Positions 17,581-26,503 of a stretch of 64,000 nt of DNA are shown here, in pieces. This stretch comes from Sporobacter sp963677825. Its GTDB lineage: Bacteria; Bacillota; Clostridia; Oscillospirales; Oscillospiraceae. The position numbers and the translations under genes were made by a program. Below the pieces are notes generated by a model. It had not been told where the DNA came from and did not search any database. It saw only the letters and a list, made by a program, of their open reading frames with translations. How positions within the stretch are numbered: the first letter of the stretch is position 1; each line of letters begins with the position of its first letter. The stretch spans positions 558,001 through 622,000 of the forward strand of contig CAXXEF010000001.1 in NCBI GenBank assembly GCA_963677825.2, read 5' to 3'.

Positions 17581-17742
17581 ATTTATCGTCCTGTCCCAAT
17601 AAGAATATATATGAACATCAGACAAGCCTATAAGACAAGCCTGTGATGCGCGGTTGCGTCAACATAATGCCCCACAACCGTTCACCTAAGATAGTATATT
17701 ACATCATTGCGTTTGTTCCGTCAATGTTACGTGGAGGTAGCG

Positions 17743-18798
17743 ATGAAAAAAGTTCTGCTTGTTTCAGTGCTTTTATCTGTATTTACGCTGATTTTTGCCG
17801 CCGCTGTCTCTTTGGCTGATCCGATTTTAATTTCGGACGACCCGACGCCAACATCGAGCGCCGCACCGTCGCCGTCACCGCCCGTATCGGATACATCGTC
17901 GGCGTCGCCAAGCACGCAGTACGTCTACGCCGATGACGCGGTAACCGTCAAGGTGCTCGACGGCGACGCGGTCGAGACGATGACCATGTCCGATTATCTC
18001 GTCGGCGTTGTCGCCGCGGAGATGCCCGCGTCGTTCGAGCCGGAGGCGCTGGCCGCGCAGGCCGTCGCCGCACGTACCGAGGTGCTCAATCACATGCTGC
18101 TTTACCGTCCCTCGGCGCATCCGGACGCGGACATCTGTACGGACTACACCTGCTGTCAAGCGTATAAGTCGATTGCGGCGCTGCGTGTGGAATGGGGCGC
18201 AGACTATGCCGTGTATCTGCAAAAGATCACCGCTGCCGTCCGCGCGACCGACGGAATTTGCCTGATTTACCAGGATGAGCCGATCGAAGCGGTATTCCAT
18301 TCGTCCTCCTCCGGTAAGACGGAGGAAAGCAGCGCCGTATGGGATGAAAGTCTGCCGTATCTCGTGAGCGTCATGAGTCCCGAGACTGCCGCCGACGTGC
18401 CCAACTATATATCAACCGTCACCGTCTCGCTCGGCGACTTTAAGCAAACGGTAGTGCAGTTTTTTCCGGATGCTGTGTTTCCAGCCGATACAAATCTGTG
18501 GATTGGTCCGGTCACCTACACCGGCAGCGGCCGCATTGACACCGTCCAATTCGGCGGCGTGACGGTTCCCGGCACACTGATGCGCACCATGTTCGGCCTG
18601 CGTTCGACCGCCGCGGCAATCGAACTGGACGATACGAACGTGACTTTTACGACGCTCGGCTACGGTCATGGCGTCGGCATGAGCCAGTACGGCGCAAACA
18701 TTTTCGCCCAGCAGGGGCTTGATTATAGGGATATCCTGCTTTACTACTACTCCGGCATCACTTTTGGCAATGAAATCGACTTGCTGGGCGCCGCTTAA
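17743..18798 (+). CDS. spoIID: SpoIID/LytB-domain secreted protein
   Basis: 351 residues from ATG 17743 (GTGGAGGTAGCG in front). Signal peptide (residues 1-25), Ser/Pro/Thr-rich linker (28-60), then the SpoIID domain: MSDYLVGVVAAEMPASFEPEALAAQAVAARTEVL with the catalytic-type Glu in the AAEMP motif (about residue 90), Cys pair DYTCCQAYK, and the C-terminal GYGHGVGMSQYGA motif (about 305-317). SpoIID is a peptidoglycan lytic transglycosylase used in engulfment during sporulation; the Ser/Pro linker and location away from other spo genes leave open a general wall-hydrolase role. Symbol is by domain only. Confidence 0.85.
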   Translation: MKKVLLVSVLLSVFTLIFAAAVSLADPILISDDPTPTSSAAPSPSPPVSDTSSASPSTQYVYADDAVTVKVLDGDAVETMTMSDYLVGVVAAEMPASFEPEALAAQAVAARTEVLNHMLLYRPSAHPDADICTDYTCCQAYKSIAALRVEWGADYAVYLQKITAAVRATDGICLIYQDEPIEAVFHSSSSGKTEESSAVWDESLPYLVSVMSPETAADVPNYISTVTVSLGDFKQTVVQFFPDAVFPADTNLWIGPVTYTGSGRIDTVQFGGVTVPGTLMRTMFGLRSTAAAIELDDTNVTFTTLGYGHGVGMSQYGANIFAQQGLDYRDILLYYYSGITFGNEIDLLGAA

Positions 18799-18802
18799 TG
18801 TC

Positions 18803-18831
18803 TTGTCAAAGCCATCGCGCTGTTATAGAAT
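18803..18831 (+). promoter_or_regulatory. Promoter for the malic enzyme gene
   Basis: TTGTCA (18803-18808), 17-nt spacer, TAGAAT (18826-18831), about 30 nt before the start codon and directly after the SpoIID stop. Confidence 0.65.
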
Positions 18832-18861
18832 AGTCCGGCAGTAAACTGTCGGAGGATTAAT

Positions 18862-20031
18862 ATGGATTATGCAAAAGAGTCGCTGAAGCTTCACTATGAG
18901 TGGGGCGGCAAGATCGACTATGTTCCGAAAATGGCAATCACGGACAAGACGGCACTAAGCCTCGCGTATACGCCGGGCGTTGCCGAACCGTGTCTTCAAA
19001 TACAAAAGGATCCATCGCTGAGCTATGCGCTGACAGGCCGGCACAACCTCGTCGCCGTCGTCACCGACGGTTCGGCGGTGCTCGGTCTCGGTGACATCGG
19101 GCCGGAGGCCGGTATGCCCGTCATGGAGGGCAAATGCGTGCTGTTCAAGGCGTTCGGCGGCGTCGACGCCGTACCGCTGTGCCTGCGCACACAAAACGTC
19201 GACGAGATCGTGCGAACCGTCAGCCTGCTTGCTGGCAGCTTCGGCGGTATCAATCTGGAGGATATCGCCGCGCCGCGCTGCTTTGAGATTGAGCGGCGGC
19301 TCAAGGAAACGTGCGATATTCCGATCTTTCACGACGACCAGCACGGCACAGCCGTCGTCGTCGTGGCGGCACTGTTCAACGCGCTCAAGCTGACAAACCG
19401 CAAGCTTGAGGATGTGAAGGTTGTGACGTCAGGCGCGGGCGCGGCCGGTATCGCGATCGTCAAGCTGCTGATTTCACTGGGGCTTAAAAATGTCACCATG
19501 TGTGACCGCGCGGGGGCGCTGTGCCGGAATCGCACAAACCTCAACCCTGCCAAAGGCGAGATTGTGCAGATCACCAATCCCGACAATGTCTCCGGCACAC
19601 TGGCCGACGCGATGCGCGGCGCCGATGTATTCATCGGCGTGTCTGCACCGGGAACAGTAACGCCCGACATGGTGCGCTCCATGGCGCCGGAGCCGATCTT
19701 ATTCCCGATGGCCAATCCCGTACCGGAGATCATGCCCGACGACGCGCGCGCCGCGGGCGCCGCGATCATCGGCACCGGCCGCAGCGACTTTCCCAATCAG
19801 ATCAACAATGTGCTCGCCTTCCCCGGTATTTTCCGCGGTGCGCTCGACGTCCGCGCAAGCGATATTAATGACGCGATGAAACTTGCCGCCGCGCAGGCAC
19901 TCGCCGGACTTGTCGGCTGCGAATTGTCGCCGGACAAGATCCTGCCGGAGCCGTTTGATCCGCGCGTCGGTCCGGCGGTAGCCGAGGCCGTCAAAAAAGC
20001 GGCGCGGGATTCAGGCGTCGCAAGAATATAA
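18862..20031 (+). CDS. NAD(P)-dependent malic enzyme, short bacterial form
   Basis: 389 residues; oxidative decarboxylation of malate to pyruvate. Catalytic Tyr in YTPGVAEP (about residue 39), Lys in GKCVLFKAFGGVDAVP (about 90), metal ligands in INLEDI and FHDDQHGTA (about 136 and 161), Rossmann motif GAGAAGIAIVKLL (about 190). It lacks the C-terminal phosphotransacetylase-like domain of the long form. SD CGGAGG before ATG. Own promoter and terminator, so monocistronic. Confidence 0.93.
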   Translation: MDYAKESLKLHYEWGGKIDYVPKMAITDKTALSLAYTPGVAEPCLQIQKDPSLSYALTGRHNLVAVVTDGSAVLGLGDIGPEAGMPVMEGKCVLFKAFGGVDAVPLCLRTQNVDEIVRTVSLLAGSFGGINLEDIAAPRCFEIERRLKETCDIPIFHDDQHGTAVVVVAALFNALKLTNRKLEDVKVVTSGAGAAGIAIVKLLISLGLKNVTMCDRAGALCRNRTNLNPAKGEIVQITNPDNVSGTLADAMRGADVFIGVSAPGTVTPDMVRSMAPEPILFPMANPVPEIMPDDARAAGAAIIGTGRSDFPNQINNVLAFPGIFRGALDVRASDINDAMKLAAAQALAGLVGCELSPDKILPEPFDPRVGPAVAEAVKKAARDSGVARI

Positions 20032-20035
20032 TAAC

Positions 20036-20067
20036 AAAAGCGGGCGGCTTAAACCGCCCGCTTTTTC
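20036..20067. terminator. Terminator between malic enzyme and AGCS symporter
   Basis: 11-bp GC-rich stem AAAGCGGGCGG/CCGCCCGCTTT, loop CTTAAA, T run; convergent genes share it. Confidence 0.9.
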
Positions 20068-21517
20068 AAGCGCTTTGATCGTAACGCGTCGTTTTTGCCG
20101 TTCGGCTTGACGGTGTTCGTCGGTCCGGCAGCCGGTCTTGTTTAAAATGCGCGCGTGTCAGGTTGATCACGACACCGGAGAGCGCCAGCACGGCGATCAT
20201 ATTCGGGATCGCCATCAGCCCGTTGAGCGAATCGGCGACCTCCCAGACGGTCTCAAGCTTCGTCACGGCCCCGGCGATGGCAACGAGCACGTACAGCACA
20301 CGATACGGCACGACGATCCGGCTTCCAAACAGATATTCCGCGCAGCGTACCCCATACAGCGACCAGCCGAGCACGGTCGCCACGGCGAACAAGGTCATAC
20401 CGACGGCCAGAATCAGCGACGCGGCGCGCGCGCCGAATACGGTTGCAAACGCCGCAACCGTCAACTCGATCGAACCGCTCTGCCCGTACGGCAGCGCAAT
20501 GCCACTCATCAGCAGTACAAGCGCCGTGATCGTACAGATGACAATCGTGTCCAGGAACACCTCAAAGATACCGTACATCCCCTGCTTGACGGGATTGCGC
20601 TCACTCGACGTCGCGTGCGCGATCGGTGCCGAGCCGAGTCCGGCCTCGTTGGAAAACACGCCGCGCCGAAAGCCCCAACTGATCGTCGTTTTGATTGTCA
20701 TTCCGGCGACGCCGCCGACGGCCGCTGACGGACTAAACGCGCCGCGTACGATGCTGTCCAGCACGCTGCCCAGACAATCGATATGCGCGAGGATCACAAT
20801 AAGCGCTGCCGCCAGGTAGACGACGGCCATGAACGGCACGATCAGCTCCGTCGCCTTGCCGATGCGTTTTACGCCGCCAAAAAGCGTCAGTGCCGTTATG
20901 GCCGCGACAATAACGCCGACGATGATGCTTACCGTTGTCGCCCCGTTGAACCCCGGTACAAACGCATCAACCGCGCTGTTGATCGACGCGGTCATCGTGC
21001 CGACCTGCACGGCGTTGCCGACACCAAGCGCCGCGACAGCGCCGATCATACAAAACAGACTGCCGAGCCATCCAAAACCCTTGCCTAATCCGTTTTTAAT
21101 ATAATACATCGGGCCGCCGGCCCACTCCCCTGCTGCGTTTCTCTCGCGATATCGAACGGCCAGCACAATCTCGGCGTATTTCGTGCACATACCGATGAGC
21201 GCCGATACCCACATCCAGAAAATTGCGCCCGGCCCGCCAAGCGTCAGCGCCGACGTAATACCGGCGATGTTTCCGGTACCGACGGTAGCCGCCAGCGCCG
21301 TCGTCATCGCCTGAAACGGCGTGACGGCACCGGCACGCGCTTCCTGCTTCTTAAACGCCTTGCCGATCGTTTGCTGCATGGCATATCGAAAACGCGTGAA
21401 TTGCAGAAACCGCGTACGCACGCTGAAATACAGGCCCGTACCGACGATTAGCGCAAGCATCGGCACGCCCCAGACAAAACTGTTGAGCGATTCGTAGATT
21501 CTGCCCAGGTCCTCCAT
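20066..21517 (-). CDS. Alanine/glycine:cation symporter (AGCS family)
   Basis: 483 residues from ATG 21517, which has AAAGGAAACGG upstream; the longer frame to 21601 lacks an SD. Ten to twelve membrane helices; family motifs TVGTGNIAGITSALTLGGPG (about 75-94) and GAIFWMWVSALIGM, plus FSNEAGLGSAPIAHA (about 285). Imports D/L-alanine or glycine with Na+ or H+. Short polar C-terminal tail. Divergent from butyrate kinase. Confidence 0.92.
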   Translation of the reverse strand: MEDLGRIYESLNSFVWGVPMLALIVGTGLYFSVRTRFLQFTRFRYAMQQTIGKAFKKQEARAGAVTPFQAMTTALAATVGTGNIAGITSALTLGGPGAIFWMWVSALIGMCTKYAEIVLAVRYRERNAAGEWAGGPMYYIKNGLGKGFGWLGSLFCMIGAVAALGVGNAVQVGTMTASINSAVDAFVPGFNGATTVSIIVGVIVAAITALTLFGGVKRIGKATELIVPFMAVVYLAAALIVILAHIDCLGSVLDSIVRGAFSPSAAVGGVAGMTIKTTISWGFRRGVFSNEAGLGSAPIAHATSSERNPVKQGMYGIFEVFLDTIVICTITALVLLMSGIALPYGQSGSIELTVAAFATVFGARAASLILAVGMTLFAVATVLGWSLYGVRCAEYLFGSRIVVPYRVLYVLVAIAGAVTKLETVWEVADSLNGLMAIPNMIAVLALSGVVINLTRAHFKQDRLPDRRTPSSRTAKTTRYDQSA

Positions 21518-21633
21518 GGCTGCCCGTTTCCTTTCTTCATACGTTTGTCTGCAATTGACGTCTCGTACCATCGTATGAGCTGTCCGGCTTTGGCAGAACA
21601 ACGCTGGTCGCTACATGTTTTCCGCCGGATATG

Positions 21634-21662
21634 TTGATTTGAACGGGCAATAATGATACGAT
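21634..21662 (+). promoter_or_regulatory. Possible promoter for butyrate kinase
   Basis: TTGATT (21634-21639), 17-nt spacer, TACGAT (21657-21662), giving a leader of about 75 nt. Confidence 0.4.
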
Positions 21663-21741
21663 ATCGCTCATATATCATCAGCGCGGCCGTACAATACAGA
21701 CGACTGTTCGCCGTGCGTTTTAATCAGTGAGGTGCAAAAGC

Positions 21742-22839
21742 ATGAAACAAACATATAGGATTTTGGCCGTCAATCCCGGCTCAACATCAACAAAGGCGGC
21801 GTTGTTCGACAATGAGGATAAAATCTTCAGCAAAACGATCGATCACGCTTCGGAGGACTTGGCCGGATTTGAAACGATCCAGGCGCAGCTTGGTTACCGC
21901 CGCGAAATGGTCGAGCAGACGATGGCGCAAAACGGCTACGATCTGGACAGCGTCGACGTGTTCGTCGGGCGCGGCGGCGGCATTGAGTCCGTCGACGTTG
22001 GCGTATACGCCGTCACAGACAAGCTCGTTTCCGACGCGGCCAAAGGTATCCCCGGTCAGCATCCGGCGCAGCTTGCTTCTCAGATCTGCAAGCAGTTCGG
22101 CGATAAATACGGCAAACCGGCGTATGTCGTCAATCCGCCCGACGTCGACGAATTCTGCGACGTCGCGCGGATCACCGGTCTTAAAGGCGTGTACCGTGAA
22201 AGTCATTTACATGCGCTCAACCAAAAAGAAATCGCCCGTCGTTACTGCGCTGAGCACGGTACCCGGTACGAGGACGTTAATCTTATTGTGTGCCACCTCG
22301 GCGGCGGTATCTCGATTACGGCGCATCAAAAGGGCCGTATGATCGACTCGAACGACATTATCAAAGGCTCCGGCCCCATGACGCCGACACGCGCCGGTGA
22401 CCTGCCGTTCGTGACGGTGCTCGACATGGCCTACAGCGGCAAGTACACCAAGGAACAGCTGGTTGATAAGCTCAATCAAAAAGGCGGCCTGACCGATCAC
22501 TTCGGCACGGCCGATACACGCGACGTCCTGAAGCTTGCTAACAGCGGCGACGCGTACGCTGAGCTCGTTTATCACGCGATGGCCTACCAAAGTGCAAAAT
22601 ACGCCGGTGCGATGGCCGTAGCCCTCCAGGGTCAGGTCGACGCCATTATCCTGACGGGCGGCATCGCTAACGGCAAGCCGTTCACCGACCTTGTCACACG
22701 TTACTGCGACTGGATCGCGGAGGTGGTCGTCATGCCCGGCGAATATGAGCTCGAGGCGCTCGTCGACGGCGCGCTGCGCGTCGTCCGTGGCGAAATTGAG
22801 GCAAATATTTATACGGGCAAACCTGTCTGGACCGCTTAA
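21742..22839 (+). CDS. buk: Butyrate kinase
   Basis: 365 residues. ASKHA-fold acyl kinase: butyryl-phosphate + ADP to butyrate + ATP. N-terminal ILAVNPGSTSTKAALF phosphate-binding motif, GRGGGI and SHLHALNQK (substrate pocket region), HLGGGISITAHQKGR (about 195) and GSGPMTPTRAGDLP. Start 21742 has GAGGTG in front. No phosphotransbutyrylase (ptb) lies beside it in this window, unlike many clostridial ptb-buk operons, so it may act with a distant Ptb or on branched acyl phosphates. Confidence 0.92.
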   Translation: MKQTYRILAVNPGSTSTKAALFDNEDKIFSKTIDHASEDLAGFETIQAQLGYRREMVEQTMAQNGYDLDSVDVFVGRGGGIESVDVGVYAVTDKLVSDAAKGIPGQHPAQLASQICKQFGDKYGKPAYVVNPPDVDEFCDVARITGLKGVYRESHLHALNQKEIARRYCAEHGTRYEDVNLIVCHLGGGISITAHQKGRMIDSNDIIKGSGPMTPTRAGDLPFVTVLDMAYSGKYTKEQLVDKLNQKGGLTDHFGTADTRDVLKLANSGDAYAELVYHAMAYQSAKYAGAMAVALQGQVDAIILTGGIANGKPFTDLVTRYCDWIAEVVVMPGEYELEALVDGALRVVRGEIEANIYTGKPVWTA

Positions 22840-22854
22840 TAATCCCGAAGCATC

Positions 22855-22882
22855 AGGAGCGCCGGCAACGGCGCTCCTTTAC
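22855..22882 (+). terminator. Terminator of butyrate kinase
   Basis: AGGAGCGCCG/CGGCGCTCCT stem with a GCAA loop, followed by TTTACTG. Confidence 0.75.
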
Positions 22883-22963
22883 TGTCACATACATATTCCC
22901 GTTGAGGAATTTGGCGGATCGGTACGTCAACAAATATTCTTCATTTACCGGCCTGCTAAGGTA

Positions 22964-22992
22964 TTGACATTTGTACAGCGCGGTGTTACTAT
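22964..22992 (+). promoter_or_regulatory. tRNA promoter
   Basis: Perfect TTGACA (22964-22969), 17-nt spacer, TACTAT (22987-22992), 12 nt before the tRNA 5' end. Confidence 0.85.
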
Positions 22993-23004
22993 GTCTAAGC
23001 ATTC

Positions 23005-23092
23005 GCGCGAGTGGTGGAACTGGTAGACTCGCTGGCTTCAGGTGCCAGTGCTCATTCCGGGCGTGGGGGTTCGAATCCCCCCTCGCGCACCA
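23005..23092 (+). tRNA. tRNA-Leu, anticodon CAG
   Basis: 88 nt including an encoded CCA. Acceptor GCGCGAG/CTCGCGC, anticodon stem-loop CTGGC-TTCAGGT-GCCAG with anticodon CAG, a long class II variable arm, and T arm GGGGGTTCGAATCCCCC. Discriminator A and class II arm agree with leucine. Confidence 0.97.
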
Positions 23093-23097
23093 AAAAC

Positions 23098-23136
23098 AAT
23101 CCCTGTAACTTAGCGGTTACAGGGATTTCTTTTTCT
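23098..23136 (+). terminator. Terminator of tRNA-Leu
   Basis: 12-bp stem AATCCCTGTAAC/GTTACAGGGATT, loop TTAGCG, then TTCTTTTT. Confidence 0.9.
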
Positions 23137-23166
23137 AAAAACACACCAACGTACACATTGACACCC

Positions 23167-23724
23167 TTAAGCTTCTTCAAGGTGTCTGCTGCAGAATATA
23201 AGAAGCGCCGTTGTGTCGTCAAGGTTTATGTAGCGCGCAAAAGCTTTCATCCCCATAACAGCACAACACACCGTTCGCTCGTTTCTTATCACCTCCCTGA
23301 TATCGTGTTCGGCGACAAGATTATCATCATACAGTTCGTTAGGCTTTAAAACCCACTCTCGATCAATATGAGCAAGCAGCTTATTTCTTACAGTTTTCAG
23401 CTTTTCAATAATGGGTCTTTGCTCCATAAGTCGAGCCGACGCGTCCTCTATTGGTTCACACCACGAATCATCGTCTCTAATCGTTATGCTGTGCTCCATG
23501 AAGTGTTCAAGCCTTTTAAAAACTTCACAGACTTGAATAATTGCGCTGTCATATAATGCTTTTCGCGCGACGCCAAAAAAGCCGCCCGCAAGCGCAAGGA
23601 CCTGGTTATATTTCTCTGGACCATACGTCAACTGAAAGTATGCCTCAAACGCTGCATCGGCGTAGTTGACGCGTTTGGCGATAGCGGTAATTTGTGATCG
23701 AATTTGCTCTTTTTCGTTTTCCAT
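23167..23724 (-). CDS. HEPN/AbiU2-like protein
   Basis: 185 residues from ATG 23724, which has GGGGTGG upstream; the frame is open much further but without an SD or sensible protein. All-helical, charged protein with the sequence VRNKLLAHID: R113-x5-H119 fits the Rx4-6H motif of HEPN domains, and the surroundings (early helix with YADAAFEAYF, central SAIIQVCEVFKRLEH, motif helix) resemble the AbiU2 family known from phage abortive infection. HEPN proteins are often RNases. It is a lone gene immediately downstream of tRNA-Leu, in the opposite orientation, with lower GC than its neighbours. Function in defence is an inference from family resemblance and has not been shown. Confidence 0.65.
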   Translation of the reverse strand: MENEKEQIRSQITAIAKRVNYADAAFEAYFQLTYGPEKYNQVLALAGGFFGVARKALYDSAIIQVCEVFKRLEHFMEHSITIRDDDSWCEPIEDASARLMEQRPIIEKLKTVRNKLLAHIDREWVLKPNELYDDNLVAEHDIREVIRNERTVCCAVMGMKAFARYINLDDTTALLIFCSRHLEEA

Positions 23725-23834
23725 ATAATCCACCCCGTTTCTTATTATACCACGTCGCATTTGCGCGATACTCTTGTCGTGCTTGATTGTCTGCGCTTTT
23801 AGAAACGGCGATACGAATACAATTACAACACAAT

Positions 23835-23880
23835 AAAGCAAGGGTTTGAAAGCTACTACAGCTCTCAAACCCTTGCTTTT
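23835..23880. terminator. Terminator of the YdcF-like gene
   Basis: AAAGCAAGGGTTTGA pairs with TCAAACCCTTGCTTT, interior loop AAGCTACTACAGCTC; T-rich in both directions. Confidence 0.85.
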
Positions 23881-23924
23881 GTCATTTTGCCACCCGATCG
23901 ACGCACAAATTTGTTTTTCGGACA

Positions 23925-24569
23925 CTATAGCTTGCCCTGAACAAAATAGCCGGCGATCTTGATGTATTCGGTCATGACTTTGTTCCGACTGTACCAGTCC
24001 GCCCACCATTTCGAGGGGTTGAATTCCGGGTCAGCCGCACTGCAGTAAACAAGACGGACGTCGGTGCCTCTAAACTCTTTTTTAAAAACCAGCCGTGACC
24101 GGCGCATATGATAATCCGATGTGATCACAATCGCAGATGTGAAGCCGTTTTCCTCAATGATTTGCCTGGAGTACACGGCGTTGTCGTACGTACTTTCGGA
24201 CTGCTCGTCGATGAGGATGTCGCTTTCCGGTACGCCCATCTCGACGGCGATTTGCAGCATATCCGCCGACGTGTGTTCACAGCCGGAAAACAGCAGTTTA
24301 CCGGCATAGCCCTGCTGATAAAGCTCGACGCCGTAAACGGTCCTTGCTCCCTCGTCGCCGGCTAATACGACGATGACGTCGGATTGGACAGGCTGTTCAT
24401 TCACCATCAGAAACGCTCCTAAATTCACAAACACCACGACCAGTATGACGGCTATTGCCGCAATCAGCGCGACAGGCGTCACCCACCAGCGCTTCTTGAC
24501 GGGTTTTAGCTCCGCTGTCTTCGGCGCCGATTCTTCGATATTGGTGTTTTCGTTCTTGTTTTGATCCAT
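23925..24569 (-). CDS. YdcF/SanA-like DUF218 membrane-anchored protein
   Basis: 214 residues from ATG 24569 (TTTGGAG upstream). Short acidic cytoplasmic N-terminus, one membrane helix (about 33-56), then the DUF218 domain: DVIVVLAGDEGARTVYGVELYQQG, SESTYDNAVYSRQI and VITSDYHMRRSRLVF, the usual ELxExxSxST...SDYHxxR pattern. Such proteins are implicated in envelope/vancomycin resistance or peptidoglycan precursors but their reaction is unknown. Lies 38 nt downstream of the M3 peptidase in the same direction. Confidence 0.82.
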   Translation of the reverse strand: MDQNKNENTNIEESAPKTAELKPVKKRWWVTPVALIAAIAVILVVVFVNLGAFLMVNEQPVQSDVIVVLAGDEGARTVYGVELYQQGYAGKLLFSGCEHTSADMLQIAVEMGVPESDILIDEQSESTYDNAVYSRQIIEENGFTSAIVITSDYHMRRSRLVFKKEFRGTDVRLVYCSAADPEFNPSKWWADWYSRNKVMTEYIKIAGYFVQGKL

Positions 24570-24607
24570 ATTTATCTCCAAATTGATTATTGCGTCGCAC
24601 TCGCCAG

Positions 24608-26311
24608 TTATTCTATACCACTCAGATCGAACGCTTCAAGCCAGTCTGACGCGGCGTGCGCGACGCGCAGCAGGCACGCTTCACCGAACGGACTGTCAAG
24701 CCCGGCGGCGTCCAAAAGCTCCGTAAACGTCATCGTGCCGGCTCTAGATGTGTAATCCATATATGTCTGCCACGCCGACGGAACGTCACGCTGCATACGC
24801 TCCCAGAACTGCAGGGCGATCGTCTGCGCGAGGCAGTAGTCGATGTAGTAAAACGGCATCTGATAGATGTGGATCTGGCGCTGCCACCCCTGTCCCTGCC
24901 CGTAAAACGGGATCTCGTCGTCAACACGAACCCACGGCATGTATTGCGCGAGCAGACGCCGCCAGACGTCGTGGCGCTCCTCGGGCGTCATGTCCGGCTT
25001 TTCATAGACGACGTGCTGAAAATGGTCAACCATCGTGCCGTATGGTATAAACGTCAGCGCGCCCGATAGGTGTGCATACTGGAATTTGCGCGTATCCTCG
25101 CCGTAAAAGCCTGATGCCCACGGCCACGCGAAAAATTCCATCGACATCGAGTGCACCTCACACGCCTCCAACGTCGGGACGGTGCACTCCGGCGGCATCA
25201 CGTCGCGCCCGAGCCAGAACGCAAATGCGTGGCCGGCTTCGTGCGTGATCGTCTCGACGTCCGCGGATGTGCCGTTGAAATTGGCGAAGATGAACGGCAG
25301 CTTTACGGACAGAAGACCGGCGCAGTAGCCGCCGCCCGATTTTCCCGGGCGCGACAAAACGTCCATCAATTCGTTGTTAAGCATCACGTCGATGAATTCG
25401 CCCGTCTGCGGTGACAATTCGTGATAGAACGCCCGCCCGTGCGCAAGGATATCGTCCGGTGTGCCGGACGGCTTGGGGTTACCGCTGCGAAACTCCAGCG
25501 CGTTGTCCGCAAAGCTCATCGGATAAGGCTTGCCGAGCCGCTCGGCCTGCCGGCGGTAGATTTGGTCGGCCACCGGCACAAGGTATCGCCGGACGGCGGC
25601 GCGAAAGTGCTGTATGTCCTCGCTTGTGTAGCAGTTGCGTGTCATGCGGTCGTACCCGAGCTGCGTATAACCGTCGTACCCGAGCTTTTTGCCCATCGAA
25701 TCACGTAGATGGGTCAGCTCGTCGTAGAGTTCGTCGAGCTTTTGTGCGTTGTCGCGATAAAAACCGCCCTCCGCCTGCCACGCGGCCAAACGGCGGCTGT
25801 CGTCCGGATCGAGCTTGAACGGCCCCATCTGCGCGACCGTGTACGACCCGCCCTCGAACTCGATCTGCGCCGATGCGACGAGCTTGGTATATTCCGTCGT
25901 CAGCGCGTTCTCTCGCTGCAGCTCCGGAATGATCTCCGGCGAAAAGGTCTTAAACTCGAGTTCGGCGTTCTTAAAATACACTTTCGGGTATTTTTCTTCA
26001 AACTGCGCGCGAAACGGACTGTCCAACAGCGCACGGATGAAGTTTTGCTGATATTCCTGCAGTTCGGGCACGGCTTCGTCGGCAAAGGCGACTTCGTTGT
26101 CGTAAAACGCGTCGCGCGTGTCGATGTCGTGGCGGATTCGCGCGACGGCGATAATCGTATGCACCTCGGCGGATATGTTCTCGAACTCGAGAAAAGCATT
26201 GTCCGCCGCGTCAAAAGTCGTGGCCGCTTTGAGCGCCTGCGTCAGTGCCGCAACGCACGTTTTCACGCCGTCAATGTCCGGGCGTTTATACTCTATTTGC
26301 GAAAATGTCAT
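24608..26311 (-). CDS. M3-family metallopeptidase (oligoendopeptidase F-like)
   Basis: 567 residues from ATG 26311 (AGGAGAAACAG upstream). Cytoplasmic zinc oligopeptidase: HEAGH zinc motif in VETITHEAGHAFAFWLGRD (about residue 355) with the third ligand Glu in LEACEVHSMSMEFF about 25 residues later. Length suits the shorter M3 oligoendopeptidase clade. Cleaves peptides of about 5-20 residues; no signal peptide, no transporter next to it. Confidence 0.92.
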   Translation of the reverse strand: MTFSQIEYKRPDIDGVKTCVAALTQALKAATTFDAADNAFLEFENISAEVHTIIAVARIRHDIDTRDAFYDNEVAFADEAVPELQEYQQNFIRALLDSPFRAQFEEKYPKVYFKNAELEFKTFSPEIIPELQRENALTTEYTKLVASAQIEFEGGSYTVAQMGPFKLDPDDSRRLAAWQAEGGFYRDNAQKLDELYDELTHLRDSMGKKLGYDGYTQLGYDRMTRNCYTSEDIQHFRAAVRRYLVPVADQIYRRQAERLGKPYPMSFADNALEFRSGNPKPSGTPDDILAHGRAFYHELSPQTGEFIDVMLNNELMDVLSRPGKSGGGYCAGLLSVKLPFIFANFNGTSADVETITHEAGHAFAFWLGRDVMPPECTVPTLEACEVHSMSMEFFAWPWASGFYGEDTRKFQYAHLSGALTFIPYGTMVDHFQHVVYEKPDMTPEERHDVWRRLLAQYMPWVRVDDEIPFYGQGQGWQRQIHIYQMPFYYIDYCLAQTIALQFWERMQRDVPSAWQTYMDYTSRAGTMTFTELLDAAGLDSPFGEACLLRVAHAASDWLEAFDLSGIE

Positions 26312-26503
26312 CTGTTTCTCCTGTATGAATACTCGTGGACGCACCACTTGTGGCGATGCATCTACACGTATTATACCGCGCCGAGCCGGATTTTTCCATG
26401 TTTTTTGACCGAATAGCCGCCGTTACGGCGCCGCATTGTATGATTTTTGCAAACCTGCACATAATTGGACTGATACGCTACAACATAAATTCAGGAGGTT
26501 ATT

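Noticed and set aside
20138..21104. Plus-strand ORFs opposite the AGCS symporter
   Set aside because: Charged, unstructured translations without SD; shadows of the transporter gene.
23725..24009. N-terminal extension of the AbiU2-like protein
   Set aside because: The extended frame runs through the terminator at 23835-23880 and lacks an SD; ATG 23724 has GGGGTGG.
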